This document shows positions 26,063-34,915 of a stretch of DNA of 64,000 bases, in pieces. The notes beneath the pieces are model-generated. The model was given only the letters and a program-made list of their open reading frames with translations. It did no database searches and was not told the origin of the DNA. Source of the DNA: Lachnospiraceae bacterium (GTDB lineage Bacteria; Bacillota; Clostridia; Lachnospirales; Lachnospiraceae); assembly GCA_910575555.1 (NCBI GenBank), contig CAJTFX010000021.1, forward strand, positions 1 to 64,000, in the 5' to 3' direction. A program made the translations under genes and the position numbers. The number at the start of each line of letters is the position of its first letter. Position 1 is the stretch's first letter.

Positions 26063-29000
26063 ATGCTTCTACTAAAAGAACGAGAAGGAAAACTGATTCA
26101 GGAGCTCAAAGAGCTCATTTACAGCCGGAAATATCCAATCACCCAGTACCGGATGTTAAAAACTGAGAAACGCTTTGAACCTGCAGAATCAATCAACACC
26201 GACAGCTGGGAGCTTATGACAAACCGGCAGCTGTGGGGAGGACACAATGAAACCTACTATTTTGAAACGGTGATTACCGTTCCAAAAGAATGTCAGGGAA
26301 AAACACTTACATACGAGCTGAGAACCGGACGGGAGGGAGAATGGGACGCCCTCAACCCGCAGTTTCTGGCCTATGTGAACGGACACATTGTACAGGGGCT
26401 TGACGTCAACCACCGGGAAATCCTTTTAACAGAACAGGCGAAGGCCGGAGAACAATACCGGATTCTGCTGTCCGCTTATACGGGAGATCAGAATTTTTCC
26501 CTGTTTCTGGATTCCGAATACAAGATCCTGGAACGGGAAGTGGAGCATTATTATTATGACATTTCCGTGCCCTATGAGGTGGCAAGGCTTCTGCCTTCAG
26601 ACAGCCAGGAATATATGGAAATTATTCAATGCCTCAACGAATCCCTGAATCTGCTTGACTTAAGGAAAAAATATTCTTTGGAATTCTATGACAGCCTTGC
26701 ACGGGCCCAGGAATATATCACAGAAGAATTTTACAAAAAAAGATGCAGCAAGGCAAAAGAAACGGTCTGCTGCGTGGGCCATACCCACATAGACTGCGCC
26801 TGGCTCTGGACGCTGAAAACCACCCGGGACAAAGCGGTAAGAAGTTTTTCCACCGTACTGGAGCTTATGAAACGATACCCGGAATACAAGTTTATGTCCA
26901 GTCAGCCCCAGCTTTATGATTATGTAAAGAAACACGCGCCGGAAATTTATGTGCAGATCAAAGAACGGGTCGCAGAGGGACGCTGGGAACCAGAAGGAGG
27001 CATGTGGGTGGAGGCAGACTGCAACATCGCCTCCGGCGAGTCGCTGATCCGCCAGTTTCTCCACGGCCTGCGGTTCTTTGAAGAAGAATTCCAGACAAAA
27101 AATGAAATCCTGTGGCTGCCGGATGTGTTCGGCTATTCAGCGGCGCTGCCCCAGATTATGAAAAAATGCGGCATCCATTATTTTATGACCACCAAAATCA
27201 GCTGGAACGAATTTGACAAAATGCCCTATGACACCTTCCTGTGGGAAGGCATCGACGGCACGAAAGTGCTGACGCATTTTTCCCCTTCCCGGGATTATGG
27301 AAAAGGCGCCATTGAAGGAAGCGCAGAAACAGAGCATTTTACCACATACAATGCCATGCTGAATCCTTCCCAGGTAAAGGGAAACTGGCAGCGTTACAGC
27401 CAGAAAGAGCTTCATACCGATACGCTGATGAGCTTCGGATACGGCGACGGAGGCGGCGGGCCCACAGCAGAGATGCTTGAAAACTGCAAAAGGCTGGAAC
27501 AGGGCATTCCCGGCAGTCCCAGAGCAAAACAGTCCCATGCCCTGGAATTTTTCCAAAACCTGGAAAAAACTGTAACGGGAAACCGTTATCTGCCCAAATG
27601 GGTGGGCGAACTGTACCTGGAATACCACCGCGGCACTTATACCTCCATGGCCCGGAACAAAAAATTTAACCGCCAGTCGGAATTCGCCTGTGAAAACCTG
27701 GAGTTCTACAGTGTGCTGGCAAAGACGCTGTTTCAGCATCCCTATCCCCAAAAAGAACTGACGGAATTATGGGAAATCGTGCTGAGAAACCAGTTCCATG
27801 ATATTCTTCCCGGTTCTTCGATTCTGGAAGTCTATCAGGACTCCTGGAAGGAATACGAACACGTATTGTCTTTAACAGAACAGATGACCAAAAAACTCCT
27901 GCAGGAAGTGGCCAACCGGGTGGACGCCGGGGAAAATGAGATTGTGCTCTTTAACCCCAACCATGCCGGCGGCCCGGCGCCGGTTCTCATTCCTCACGCC
28001 TGCTTTGCAAAAGATTCCGGCATGTTTGCTTTGTCTGACGGCCATAGAGAATATCCCCTTCAGGAAACGGCCGAAGGATATCTGGCGGTTCTGGATGAAA
28101 TACCAGTCAGAGGATACGGCACATACCGAACCGTGGCAAAGGAATTCCCGGAACACAGAATGGTTCATTCTTTACAGGAAATTGACACGCCCTATTTCCA
28201 TATTGTCCTGAACCAGGCCGGACAGTTCACCAGTATCTATGACAAGGTTAAAAAACGGGAAATCATACCGGATGGAACAATTGCCAACCAGATCATCACT
28301 TATGAAGATAAGCCCCACAATTTTGACGCCTGGGACATTAACAATTATTATACGGAAAAATCCTGGGAGGTAAATGAGGTTTCTTCTGCCAAAATCCTGG
28401 AAAACGGGCCCATCCGAGCATGCATCCGCATTGAGCGTCCCTATCTGGACTCCAAAATTGTACAATATCTGTATTTTTATCAGGATTTGTACCGCATTGA
28501 CATCCGCAATGAAATCGACTGGAAGGAGGAGCAGATCCTTGTCCGGGACTACTTCCCGGTGGATATCCACACAGATGAAGCCGTATTTGAAATTCAATAC
28601 GGAAACGTAAAGCGGGCCACACACAGCAACACCATGTGGGATTTTGCCAAATTTGAGGTCTGCGCCCACAAGTGGCTGGATGTAAGCGAAAACGGGTACG
28701 GCGTCAGCATCTTAAATGACTGTAAATACGGCTGCAGCGTAAAAGACGGCATAATCGGCCTGACAATGCTGAAATCCCCATTATACCCAAATCCGGAAGC
28801 CGACAAAGAGCATCACACATTCTGGTATTCCATCTGCCCTCATGAGGACGACTTCCGGGCGGGGCATACCGTGGAAAAAGCATATCTGTTTAACAATCCG
28901 CTGACGGCAGTTCTAAAACAGAACGCCGGCGGCAGCCTGCCGAAGAAATACTCCTATGTAACCGTGCAGGAACAGAATGTCGTCATCGAAACAGTGAAAC

Positions 29001-29206
29001 AGGCAGAACGCTCAGAGCATACCGTGATCCGTCTGTATGAATGCTATAACCGAAGATGCGACATCACGCTGACGGTGGATGCAGATTTTACAGAAGCCTG
29101 GGAATCGGATCTGCTGGAGCACCCGGAAACAAAACTTAAGACAGACGGAACTACCATATATGCCCGCATCAAACCCTATGAAATTAAAACAATTATCTTA
29201 AAATAA
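26063..29206 (+). CDS. Glycoside hydrolase family 38 alpha-mannosidase
   Basis: The 1047-residue enzyme has the GH38 zinc site GHTHIDCAWLW (about residue 238), EPEGGMWVEADCNIASGESL, the nucleophile aspartate in ILWLPDVFGYSAALPQ, and the long C-terminal beta-sandwich region expected of the family. GH38 retaining enzymes hydrolyse alpha-mannosidic bonds; bacterial members often have alpha-1,3 or broad activity. It lacks a signal peptide and so works on imported glycans together with the GH125 enzyme upstream. AAGGAG precedes the start. Internal domain order looks intact, and length is normal for the family. Confidence 0.94.
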   Translation: MLLLKEREGKLIQELKELIYSRKYPITQYRMLKTEKRFEPAESINTDSWELMTNRQLWGGHNETYYFETVITVPKECQGKTLTYELRTGREGEWDALNPQFLAYVNGHIVQGLDVNHREILLTEQAKAGEQYRILLSAYTGDQNFSLFLDSEYKILEREVEHYYYDISVPYEVARLLPSDSQEYMEIIQCLNESLNLLDLRKKYSLEFYDSLARAQEYITEEFYKKRCSKAKETVCCVGHTHIDCAWLWTLKTTRDKAVRSFSTVLELMKRYPEYKFMSSQPQLYDYVKKHAPEIYVQIKERVAEGRWEPEGGMWVEADCNIASGESLIRQFLHGLRFFEEEFQTKNEILWLPDVFGYSAALPQIMKKCGIHYFMTTKISWNEFDKMPYDTFLWEGIDGTKVLTHFSPSRDYGKGAIEGSAETEHFTTYNAMLNPSQVKGNWQRYSQKELHTDTLMSFGYGDGGGGPTAEMLENCKRLEQGIPGSPRAKQSHALEFFQNLEKTVTGNRYLPKWVGELYLEYHRGTYTSMARNKKFNRQSEFACENLEFYSVLAKTLFQHPYPQKELTELWEIVLRNQFHDILPGSSILEVYQDSWKEYEHVLSLTEQMTKKLLQEVANRVDAGENEIVLFNPNHAGGPAPVLIPHACFAKDSGMFALSDGHREYPLQETAEGYLAVLDEIPVRGYGTYRTVAKEFPEHRMVHSLQEIDTPYFHIVLNQAGQFTSIYDKVKKREIIPDGTIANQIITYEDKPHNFDAWDINNYYTEKSWEVNEVSSAKILENGPIRACIRIERPYLDSKIVQYLYFYQDLYRIDIRNEIDWKEEQILVRDYFPVDIHTDEAVFEIQYGNVKRATHSNTMWDFAKFEVCAHKWLDVSENGYGVSILNDCKYGCSVKDGIIGLTMLKSPLYPNPEADKEHHTFWYSICPHEDDFRAGHTVEKAYLFNNPLTAVLKQNAGGSLPKKYSYVTVQEQNVVIETVKQAERSEHTVIRLYECYNRRCDITLTVDADFTEAWESDLLEHPETKLKTDGTTIYARIKPYEIKTIILK

Positions 29207-29222
29207 GATATGACATTGAGTT

Positions 29223-29272
29223 ATATTACTCCGGCGGCAATATATCCCGGAATTCTGCAGCCGGAGTAATAT
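29223..29272. repeat. Short palindrome related to the MITE ends
   Basis: A perfect 13-bp inverted repeat (29223-29235 ATATTACTCCGGC and 29260-29272) surrounds 24 bp between the GH38 and isomerase genes. The ends match the start of the 162-bp element in the Rpn gene, so it may be a shortened copy now acting as an intercistronic hairpin. Confidence 0.55.
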
Positions 29273-29295
29273 CACCTTTAGATCAGGAGTGAAAC

Positions 29296-30543
29296 ATGGA
29301 GAAAAAATATATCATTGACACCTTGGAAAACAAAAAATTTATGGCAGAACTCAGAGAGGATTTACTGCAATTCGGCCATCAGTTTCCATCCCCGGAAGGA
29401 GCATCCTACTATCTGGGAGACGACGGCGCGCCATGGAAAGACCGAAACTGCGAAACATGGATCACCTGCCGCATGGCCCACGTCTACAGTATCGGAACAC
29501 TGCTGGGCCATGAAGGCAGCGAAAAACTGGTGGATGCCGCCCTCAAAGGACTTGCCGGCATCCTGAAGGATAAAGAAAACGGAGGCTGGTATGCGGGAAT
29601 CACTCCGGACAAGGACATTGTACCGGGAAAACAGTGCTATGCCCATGCCTTTGTGATCCTTGCCTCCACCTCCGCGCTTTTGGCCGGGCGGGACGGCGCC
29701 TCAGAATTACTGGAAGAAGCCCTTAAGACTTTTGATCAGTATTTCTGGGATGCCGAACGCAGCCTGACTTTTGACACCGGGAACACGGAGTTTACGGTAT
29801 TGGACGATTACCGCGGCATTAATGCAAATATGCATACCGTAGAAGCATTCCTTGCGGCGGCGGATGCAACAGGAAATTCAGAATATCGGAAAAGGGCCGG
29901 CCGGATTATCGACCATGTCATCAAGTGGGCCGCTGAGAATCAGGACAGAATACCGGAGCATTTCACCAAAAACTGGGAAGCCGATCTGAAATGCAACCAG
30001 GACAAGCCGGACGATCCCTTCAAGCCTTACGGCGCAACGCCGGGACACGGCATTGAATGGGCCAGACTGATCAGCCAGTGGGCATGCGCAGAACAGGGCG
30101 CAGACAATGCCGGAGCATATATTGAAATGGCCCAACGGCTGTACCGCCGGGCCATCCATGACGCATGGAATGCAGACGGCGCGCCGGGCATCGTTTATAC
30201 CACTGACTGGAACGGAACGCCGGTGGTGCATGACCGCATGCACTGGACACTGGCAGAAGCCATTAACACTTCCGCCGTGCTGTACAGAATTACCAAAAAA
30301 CAGGAATATGCCGATGATTACGCCATGTTCCTGCAATATCTGGATGAAACCGTCCTTGATCACGAAAAAGGCTCCTGGTTCCATCAGCTGGATGAACACA
30401 ATCAGCTGATGGATACCGTATGGCCGGGAAAATCGGATATTTATCATGCCCTGCAGGCCACGCTGATCCCCTATCATGCGGTGGATGTGTCAATTGCGGC
30501 GGCTGTAAAACAGCATAAGGGAACCCCGGATCTTATGGGATAG
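29296..30543 (+). CDS. YihS-type aldose-ketose isomerase, probable mannose isomerase
   Basis: The 415-residue protein belongs to the N-acylglucosamine 2-epimerase family with an (alpha/alpha)6 barrel. It follows the E. coli/Salmonella YihS pattern closely: TWITCRMAHVYSIGTLLGHE, DKENGGWYAGI, DDYRGINANMHTVEAFLA, PYGATPGHGIEWARL, PGIVYTTDWNGTPVVHDRMH, KGSWFHQLDEHNQ and WPGKSDIYHALQAT, which include the active-site histidines. YihS interconverts mannose, fructose and related sugars and, in other settings, sulfoquinovose. Here it follows two alpha-mannosidases, so mannose-to-fructose is the likely reaction. No fructokinase is in the window. Confidence 0.88.
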   Translation: MEKKYIIDTLENKKFMAELREDLLQFGHQFPSPEGASYYLGDDGAPWKDRNCETWITCRMAHVYSIGTLLGHEGSEKLVDAALKGLAGILKDKENGGWYAGITPDKDIVPGKQCYAHAFVILASTSALLAGRDGASELLEEALKTFDQYFWDAERSLTFDTGNTEFTVLDDYRGINANMHTVEAFLAAADATGNSEYRKRAGRIIDHVIKWAAENQDRIPEHFTKNWEADLKCNQDKPDDPFKPYGATPGHGIEWARLISQWACAEQGADNAGAYIEMAQRLYRRAIHDAWNADGAPGIVYTTDWNGTPVVHDRMHWTLAEAINTSAVLYRITKKQEYADDYAMFLQYLDETVLDHEKGSWFHQLDEHNQLMDTVWPGKSDIYHALQATLIPYHAVDVSIAAAVKQHKGTPDLMG

Positions 30544-30562
30544 TGACGGTATAAAAGATGTG

Positions 30563-30614
30563 TCCGGGAAAGATGCAGTTGAGGTGATTATCTGACAACT
30601 GCATCTTTCCCGGA
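30563..30614. terminator. Strong stem at the end of the mannoside operon
   Basis: A perfect 19-bp inverted repeat (30563-30581 and 30596-30614) encloses 14 nt between the convergent isomerase and M26-like genes. The following bases are only weakly T-rich. Being symmetric, it could stop transcription from both sides. Confidence 0.65.
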
Positions 30615-30638
30615 TTACTGTATTATCAATGATAATTC

Positions 30639-30666
30639 TATTACTCCGACAGTTAAATATCGCAGT
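30639..30666. repeat. Solitary MITE end
   Basis: These 28 bp match the terminal repeat of the 1209-1370 element with two differences (TATTACTCCGACAGTTAAAT and onward). The opposite end is absent, so this is a solo or decayed copy. Confidence 0.6.
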
Positions 30667-30707
30667 AGATTGTGAAACAAAGCGTTCATGTTCCGGAATA
30701 TACACTT

Positions 30708-33700
30708 TTACTTATTATTTACTTTTACCTTTACTTTTTTGTACAGTCCATTTCGGGCAATGCAGTATACGGTACAACTGCCGCGTTTTTTCCCTGTAAT
30801 GACTCCCTGGCCGGAAACCTTTGCAACAGCCGGATTCGATGAGACATAACGCACCTTTTTCCCGGTTTTGCTCAACTTCTTCCCTGTCACCTGTACATGG
30901 AGGCGGACTTTCTTGCCTGACTTCACACTCACATAGGTTTTCTTTGCCGTAATCTTTGAAGGATTGCCGTATTTTCCACCCGCTGCCGTACTGTAAACCG
31001 GCAAAGATTTAGCCAGAACGATTTTCTTCCCTCCAGCTTTTTGATACGCTGTGACATAATATTTATAAGACTTTCCTTTCTTCAGCTTTTTATGCTTCCA
31101 GGTATCTGACTTTTTGCTGACCGTCCGAAGGCGTTTATAGGTTCCATTGGATTCTGCCCCATATATTTCATACCCATCTGCTGATTTCACAGAATTCCAA
31201 CGGAGTGTATGTGAAGTTTTAGCAGAAGTAACCCTGCAAAGAAGCAATTTGGGCGTTGTGTTCTTTTTATCCGTTCCAGTATCTGGCTGTTCTGGCTGCT
31301 GGGAACCTGTATTTCCTGGCTGTTGGGAACCTGAATCCCCTGTTCCTTCCGGCTGTTGGAAGCCTGTGCCCCCTGGCTGCTCAGAATCAGCTCCTCCCGG
31401 CTGTTGGGAGCCTGAATCCCCTGTTCCTCCCGGCTGCTCAGAATTTGTATCTCCCGGTGAACCTTCCGATTCTGGCGGTTCTTCCGGTGTTGAGTCAGTT
31501 TGGTAGATGGATTCCCTGAAATCCTCTGTCTGGATTAAATATCCTTTAAAAATTTCCTGTTTCAGACGTTCTACTTCTGTTTCCTGGGCACGGATATTAT
31601 TAGCGCCGCCCGGCAATACACTGACTTGTACTAAATCGCTTTCCACTGCCTCCTGCATCAGCAAACGCAGTTTTTCAAAATGATTAATCGTCACAGACTG
31701 ATTTTTCCACGTAATAGTGACCGGCTTTAATTCATCAAGTTTTTCAATTCTTCTCTGAAACATCGCTGTCTTAAAATCGGCCATCGTATCATAAGAACCG
31801 CCGAATATTTTTTTCAAAACATATTGATCCGACAAAATCGCCTGTTCCGATTGGGCAGCTTCTTTATACTGATTTGATATATAAGGAACCATACCGCCGT
31901 AATATCCGTATTCCCCCAGCAGTTCAAACGCCTGCCGGCGTATCATGAGATCACCGCTGACCCCGCAGTCATTCTGCACTCCGGCATAGTTAGCGGTAAA
32001 GAGCGGCACCACATAATAGCCATTCCTTGCCGCTGTTCCGGTTGTCTGTGTTCCATTTACTTCATAGCGGGACGCAATCATGCTTTCACGGATCAGATCA
32101 TCAATGGTATTCAGCTTCTCTGCCTCATCCAGGGTCAGTTCTCTTACGGAATCCAGATTATGCCTGGCGCCTTCCTGCCCTTGATTGTACCTTATCTCTG
32201 AATCTTCAATCTGCTCAAGCTTGTGGAACCATTTCATTTTCTCTTCTGCGCTTTTCGTAAGCACAACATCGGCTTCTGCATAATCCAGCGTATAAATGAC
32301 ATCCAGGATGCCCCGCATATAGTTCTGCAGATCTGCTTCGTCCTGAAACCGCTGGGGCGCGCCATTGTGATACCGGTCGCTGACTGTCAGACGGTCATAA
32401 ATCAGATTCAGATTAAAAGCAGGCGGATCATTCAGTTCGTAAGGCTCAAACATCCCCCTTGTAAAAACTTCTGCCAACATGCCGTCCCTTGCGCCATACC
32501 CGTTCAGCATCAGTTCCGAAACAAGCATATGCGTCAGTTCATGGGCATAGGTTGCAAATCCCCGCTCCGTCAATGCTTTTGACGCATAGTAACGGATACG
32601 TGTGCCTTCCGCCACGCCATCGGCAAACATATAGGCGCCGTACAAATTCAAAGGGGTAAAAAATTCCCTGACGCCCCGGGCAGCATTTTCTCCAAATTTA
32701 TCCGACCATTGAACTGTCGTATCAGGGTCAATTCTAAGACTGTCCAAAACAACACGGTTGGATGAGAGCAGCTCTTTGTTTTCCGGCTTTGCAATCCGAT
32801 GCCAAACATCAATGAAAGCCTTCTGCTGCCTGGCAGCCTGTTCCAGCTGCTGTTGAAACTGTTCACGCAATTCGCCATAGCGGGCCGGGTCCGTTTCTCT
32901 CAAAATCCTGTCTATATAGCAATCCACGATTCCATATGTGATGGTGGCAGAATTTGCAATCATGTAAATGCTGTCCTCTGATACAGTAAGCAGCGGTAAA
33001 ATATGGGCACGGAAAGCCACATCCGCAGACAGCCTCCGGTATATTCCAGTTTCTTTGCTGTCCCAGTCAGATGATTGTTCCAGAATATACGCAGGACTCT
33101 CCTGAACAAACCATTCCTCCATGGTTACATCCGGTATCCACTTCTGCCTGTTCTCTTCCAGAAAACTATCCAACGTTCCGGCATATGTAACTGGCCAGAA
33201 AAGCTTTCCATATCCAAAAACATTGGCATTATTGGAAATCTTCAATGTATCGCCCCCGGCGCCTCCGATCTGTATCAGCCAGTCCAGAACATCTGTGGAA
33301 ACCCCATAGACACCCGGCTCGTAAAGAAGAACATCCTTAATATTATGTTCTCCCATATCGAAGTCATACAGCCGCTCAAGATAGGTCAGTCCCAGCAACA
33401 GCTTTTCTTTATTCTGCAGTATTTTATCTGTATAGAAGGCTGCTCCTTTGCTTTTTGCATCAGCAGCGCCGTCAACCACCCGCCGGATAATTTCTCCTAT
33501 TTCCGTCTGTACCTCCGCAAATGCCTCCTCCAGAGACATTACCTTTACATTATCCTGATTTAATTCCTTTATCGCCTGTTCATCGGTGATGTCTGCAGGG
33601 CTTTTTCCCTCCCGCCTGGCAATCTCTGTTTTCTTATTCAGCTTTTCCGCTGCGGAATACCGGGACGGCGCCAGTAATTCTCCTATAATCTCATCGGTTT

Positions 33701-33839
33701 CATAATCAATCGCCTGCAGCTCTGCCGCCGTATTCTGACTCACTGTTTCTCCGCAGCTTGCCGCTGAAGCAGTGATCGCGGGAACAAACAGCGCTGCCAT
33801 TAAAACTGCCGCAATAACTGCTATTTTAAGATTCTTCAT
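30708..33839 (-). CDS. Secreted M26-like (ZmpB/IgA-protease type) zinc metalloprotease
   Basis: The 1043-residue protein begins with a signal peptide ending ASA. Near residue 435 it has YAHELTHMLVSELMLNGYG followed by ARDGMLAEVFTRGMFE. This is the HExxH zinc site plus a downstream glutamate in the spacing of the M26 C-terminal protease domain of streptococcal Zmp proteins. From about 795 to 860 there is a low-complexity linker of repeated GGTGDSGSQQP-type units, then a fibronectin-III-like domain and a lysine-rich Big_2-like C-terminus. No LPxTG motif is seen. M26 enzymes cut host mucosal proteins such as IgA1, but this target is unknown. The upstream gap (33840-34139) is AT-rich and holds promoters only. 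Confidence 0.75.
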   Translation of the reverse strand: MKNLKIAVIAAVLMAALFVPAITASAASCGETVSQNTAAELQAIDYETDEIIGELLAPSRYSAAEKLNKKTEIARREGKSPADITDEQAIKELNQDNVKVMSLEEAFAEVQTEIGEIIRRVVDGAADAKSKGAAFYTDKILQNKEKLLLGLTYLERLYDFDMGEHNIKDVLLYEPGVYGVSTDVLDWLIQIGGAGGDTLKISNNANVFGYGKLFWPVTYAGTLDSFLEENRQKWIPDVTMEEWFVQESPAYILEQSSDWDSKETGIYRRLSADVAFRAHILPLLTVSEDSIYMIANSATITYGIVDCYIDRILRETDPARYGELREQFQQQLEQAARQQKAFIDVWHRIAKPENKELLSSNRVVLDSLRIDPDTTVQWSDKFGENAARGVREFFTPLNLYGAYMFADGVAEGTRIRYYASKALTERGFATYAHELTHMLVSELMLNGYGARDGMLAEVFTRGMFEPYELNDPPAFNLNLIYDRLTVSDRYHNGAPQRFQDEADLQNYMRGILDVIYTLDYAEADVVLTKSAEEKMKWFHKLEQIEDSEIRYNQGQEGARHNLDSVRELTLDEAEKLNTIDDLIRESMIASRYEVNGTQTTGTAARNGYYVVPLFTANYAGVQNDCGVSGDLMIRRQAFELLGEYGYYGGMVPYISNQYKEAAQSEQAILSDQYVLKKIFGGSYDTMADFKTAMFQRRIEKLDELKPVTITWKNQSVTINHFEKLRLLMQEAVESDLVQVSVLPGGANNIRAQETEVERLKQEIFKGYLIQTEDFRESIYQTDSTPEEPPESEGSPGDTNSEQPGGTGDSGSQQPGGADSEQPGGTGFQQPEGTGDSGSQQPGNTGSQQPEQPDTGTDKKNTTPKLLLCRVTSAKTSHTLRWNSVKSADGYEIYGAESNGTYKRLRTVSKKSDTWKHKKLKKGKSYKYYVTAYQKAGGKKIVLAKSLPVYSTAAGGKYGNPSKITAKKTYVSVKSGKKVRLHVQVTGKKLSKTGKKVRYVSSNPAVAKVSGQGVITGKKRGSCTVYCIARNGLYKKVKVKVNNK
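31270..31455 (-). repeat. Coding tandem repeats in the protease linker
   Basis: The linker of the M26-like protein is built from imperfect repeats of about 18-48 bp encoding PGG-T/A-G-DSGSQQ and EQPGG units. Such repeats change length easily by slippage and probably act as a wall-spanning spacer. Confidence 0.7.
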
Positions 33840-34139
33840 TCACATTTCTCCTCTTATCAGCCGATAGCTTTTATTCCCTTCTCAGATTGTTTTTGTGTCT
33901 GTTCTTCGTCGTTATTATAACATACATTTTAAATAAATTTGTGAAAAACAGTAAATTTATTTTATATAATGTAAAACAGCAGGACTTCATGGAGCGGGCC
34001 TTCCGTCCTATAAATCTTATTGAAAATATGCTCTGAGTTATGATATGATTCTCTATAGAAGGAAATAGTAAAAACAGCTATCATACAGAATCTTTGCCTG
34101 TAAATCCAGGCATTCAAACAGGAAAAGGAGGATGGATTC

Positions 34140-34553
34140 ATGTGGTTTGTATTTGCCCTGCTGTCAGCCATTTTTGCAGCGTTAACATCAATACTGGCAA
34201 AAATAGGAATTGAGGATGTAAATTCTAATCTCGCAACAGCAATCCGAACGGTTGTGGTTGTACTTATGGCTTGGGGAATGGTGTTCCTGACAAATGCACA
34301 GGGCGGTATTTCCAGTATCGGGAAAAAAAGCTGGCTGTTCTTGATCTTATCCGGGCTGGCTACCGGCGCTTCCTGGCTGTGCTATTATAAGGCCCTCCAA
34401 ATGGGCGAAGCGTCAAAAGTTGTGCCTGTTGATAAATTAAGTGTTGTCATTACGCTTGTGCTTGCATTTATCGTTCTGCATGAAAAATTCACGCCAAAAT
34501 CCATTGCAGGCTGCGTCCTGATTGGCGCAGGAACACTGCTCATGGTTTTATAA
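34140..34553 (+). CDS. EamA-type (DMT superfamily) small membrane transporter
   Basis: The 137-residue protein has about five hydrophobic helices and a single EamA repeat: LLSAIFAALTSILAKIGIED, then TAIRTVVVVLMAW, ASWLCYYKALQMGEASKVVP and LIGAGTLLMVL. Half-size EamA proteins of this length are a recognised bacterial group that probably dimerise. The substrate is unknown. An AGGAGG site lies 8-9 nt before the start. It is the last backbone-type gene before the accessory island. Confidence 0.85.
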   Translation: MWFVFALLSAIFAALTSILAKIGIEDVNSNLATAIRTVVVVLMAWGMVFLTNAQGGISSIGKKSWLFLILSGLATGASWLCYYKALQMGEASKVVPVDKLSVVITLVLAFIVLHEKFTPKSIAGCVLIGAGTLLMVL

Positions 34554-34715
34554 CATGGGATTCCAAAGAAAGAGGCGGAATGAATGAATCGTATGAAATG
34601 GCATAAATTCAGCCTGATTCTTTTAGAATCCGTCTATGACGGTTTTGTATAGCCTTTCTGCTGCGGTTATAAATTTTTGCTGCGTCTTTCACTTCCTTAA
34701 TAATATAAAGAATTC

Positions 34716-34826
34716 TTATACTGGCAGGCTGTCCCTCAGGCAGAGCACGCCCCAGCCCGTTGATGTCAAATAATTGTCACGAACTTTTTTCACTTTTTTA
34801 GCAGCCAAAAGTTCGCAAATCCGCAT
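34716..34826 (-). CDS. Small 36-residue ORF in the left direct repeat
   Basis: The frame encodes MRICELLAAKK, then VKKVRDNYLTSTGWGV and LCLRDSLPV. It is conserved in the second direct repeat (39476-39586), where the core KKVKKVRDNYLTSTGWGVLC is identical although several codons differ silently (GTG/GTA, TGC/TGT, CTG/CTT). That pattern suggests selection on the peptide. There is no obvious ribosome site, so translation is unproven. An alternative is the remains of a longer gene: another frame stays open to about 34626 (ending RRILKESG). I do not recognise a family. Confidence 0.4.
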   Translation of the reverse strand: MRICELLAAKKVKKVRDNYLTSTGWGVLCLRDSLPV

Positions 34827-34900
34827 AACTCCGTTAGGGTGATGGAAAGTAGCTGCTAAGTACAGTAAAAATTGATGGGAAGTTATTGCCAAGTTATTTT
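34723..34900. repeat. 178-bp direct repeat, left copy
   Basis: This stretch recurs at 39483-39660 with about 90% identity (I count 17 differences in 178). It starts GGCAGGCTGTCCCT and ends AAGTTATTTT. The left copy abuts the end of rhuM; the right copy includes the last codons of a serine recombinase. The pair brackets rhuM and the HD-Hsp90 gene. The sequence between 34554 and 34722 holds no intact gene. Confidence 0.85.
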
Positions 34901-34915
34901 CAAAGCTAAAATCCC

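Noticed and set aside
31147-31519. Plus-strand frames rich in Cys, Pro and Trp opposite the M26-like gene
   Set aside because: They are the complement of the Gly/Gln/Pro repeat linker.
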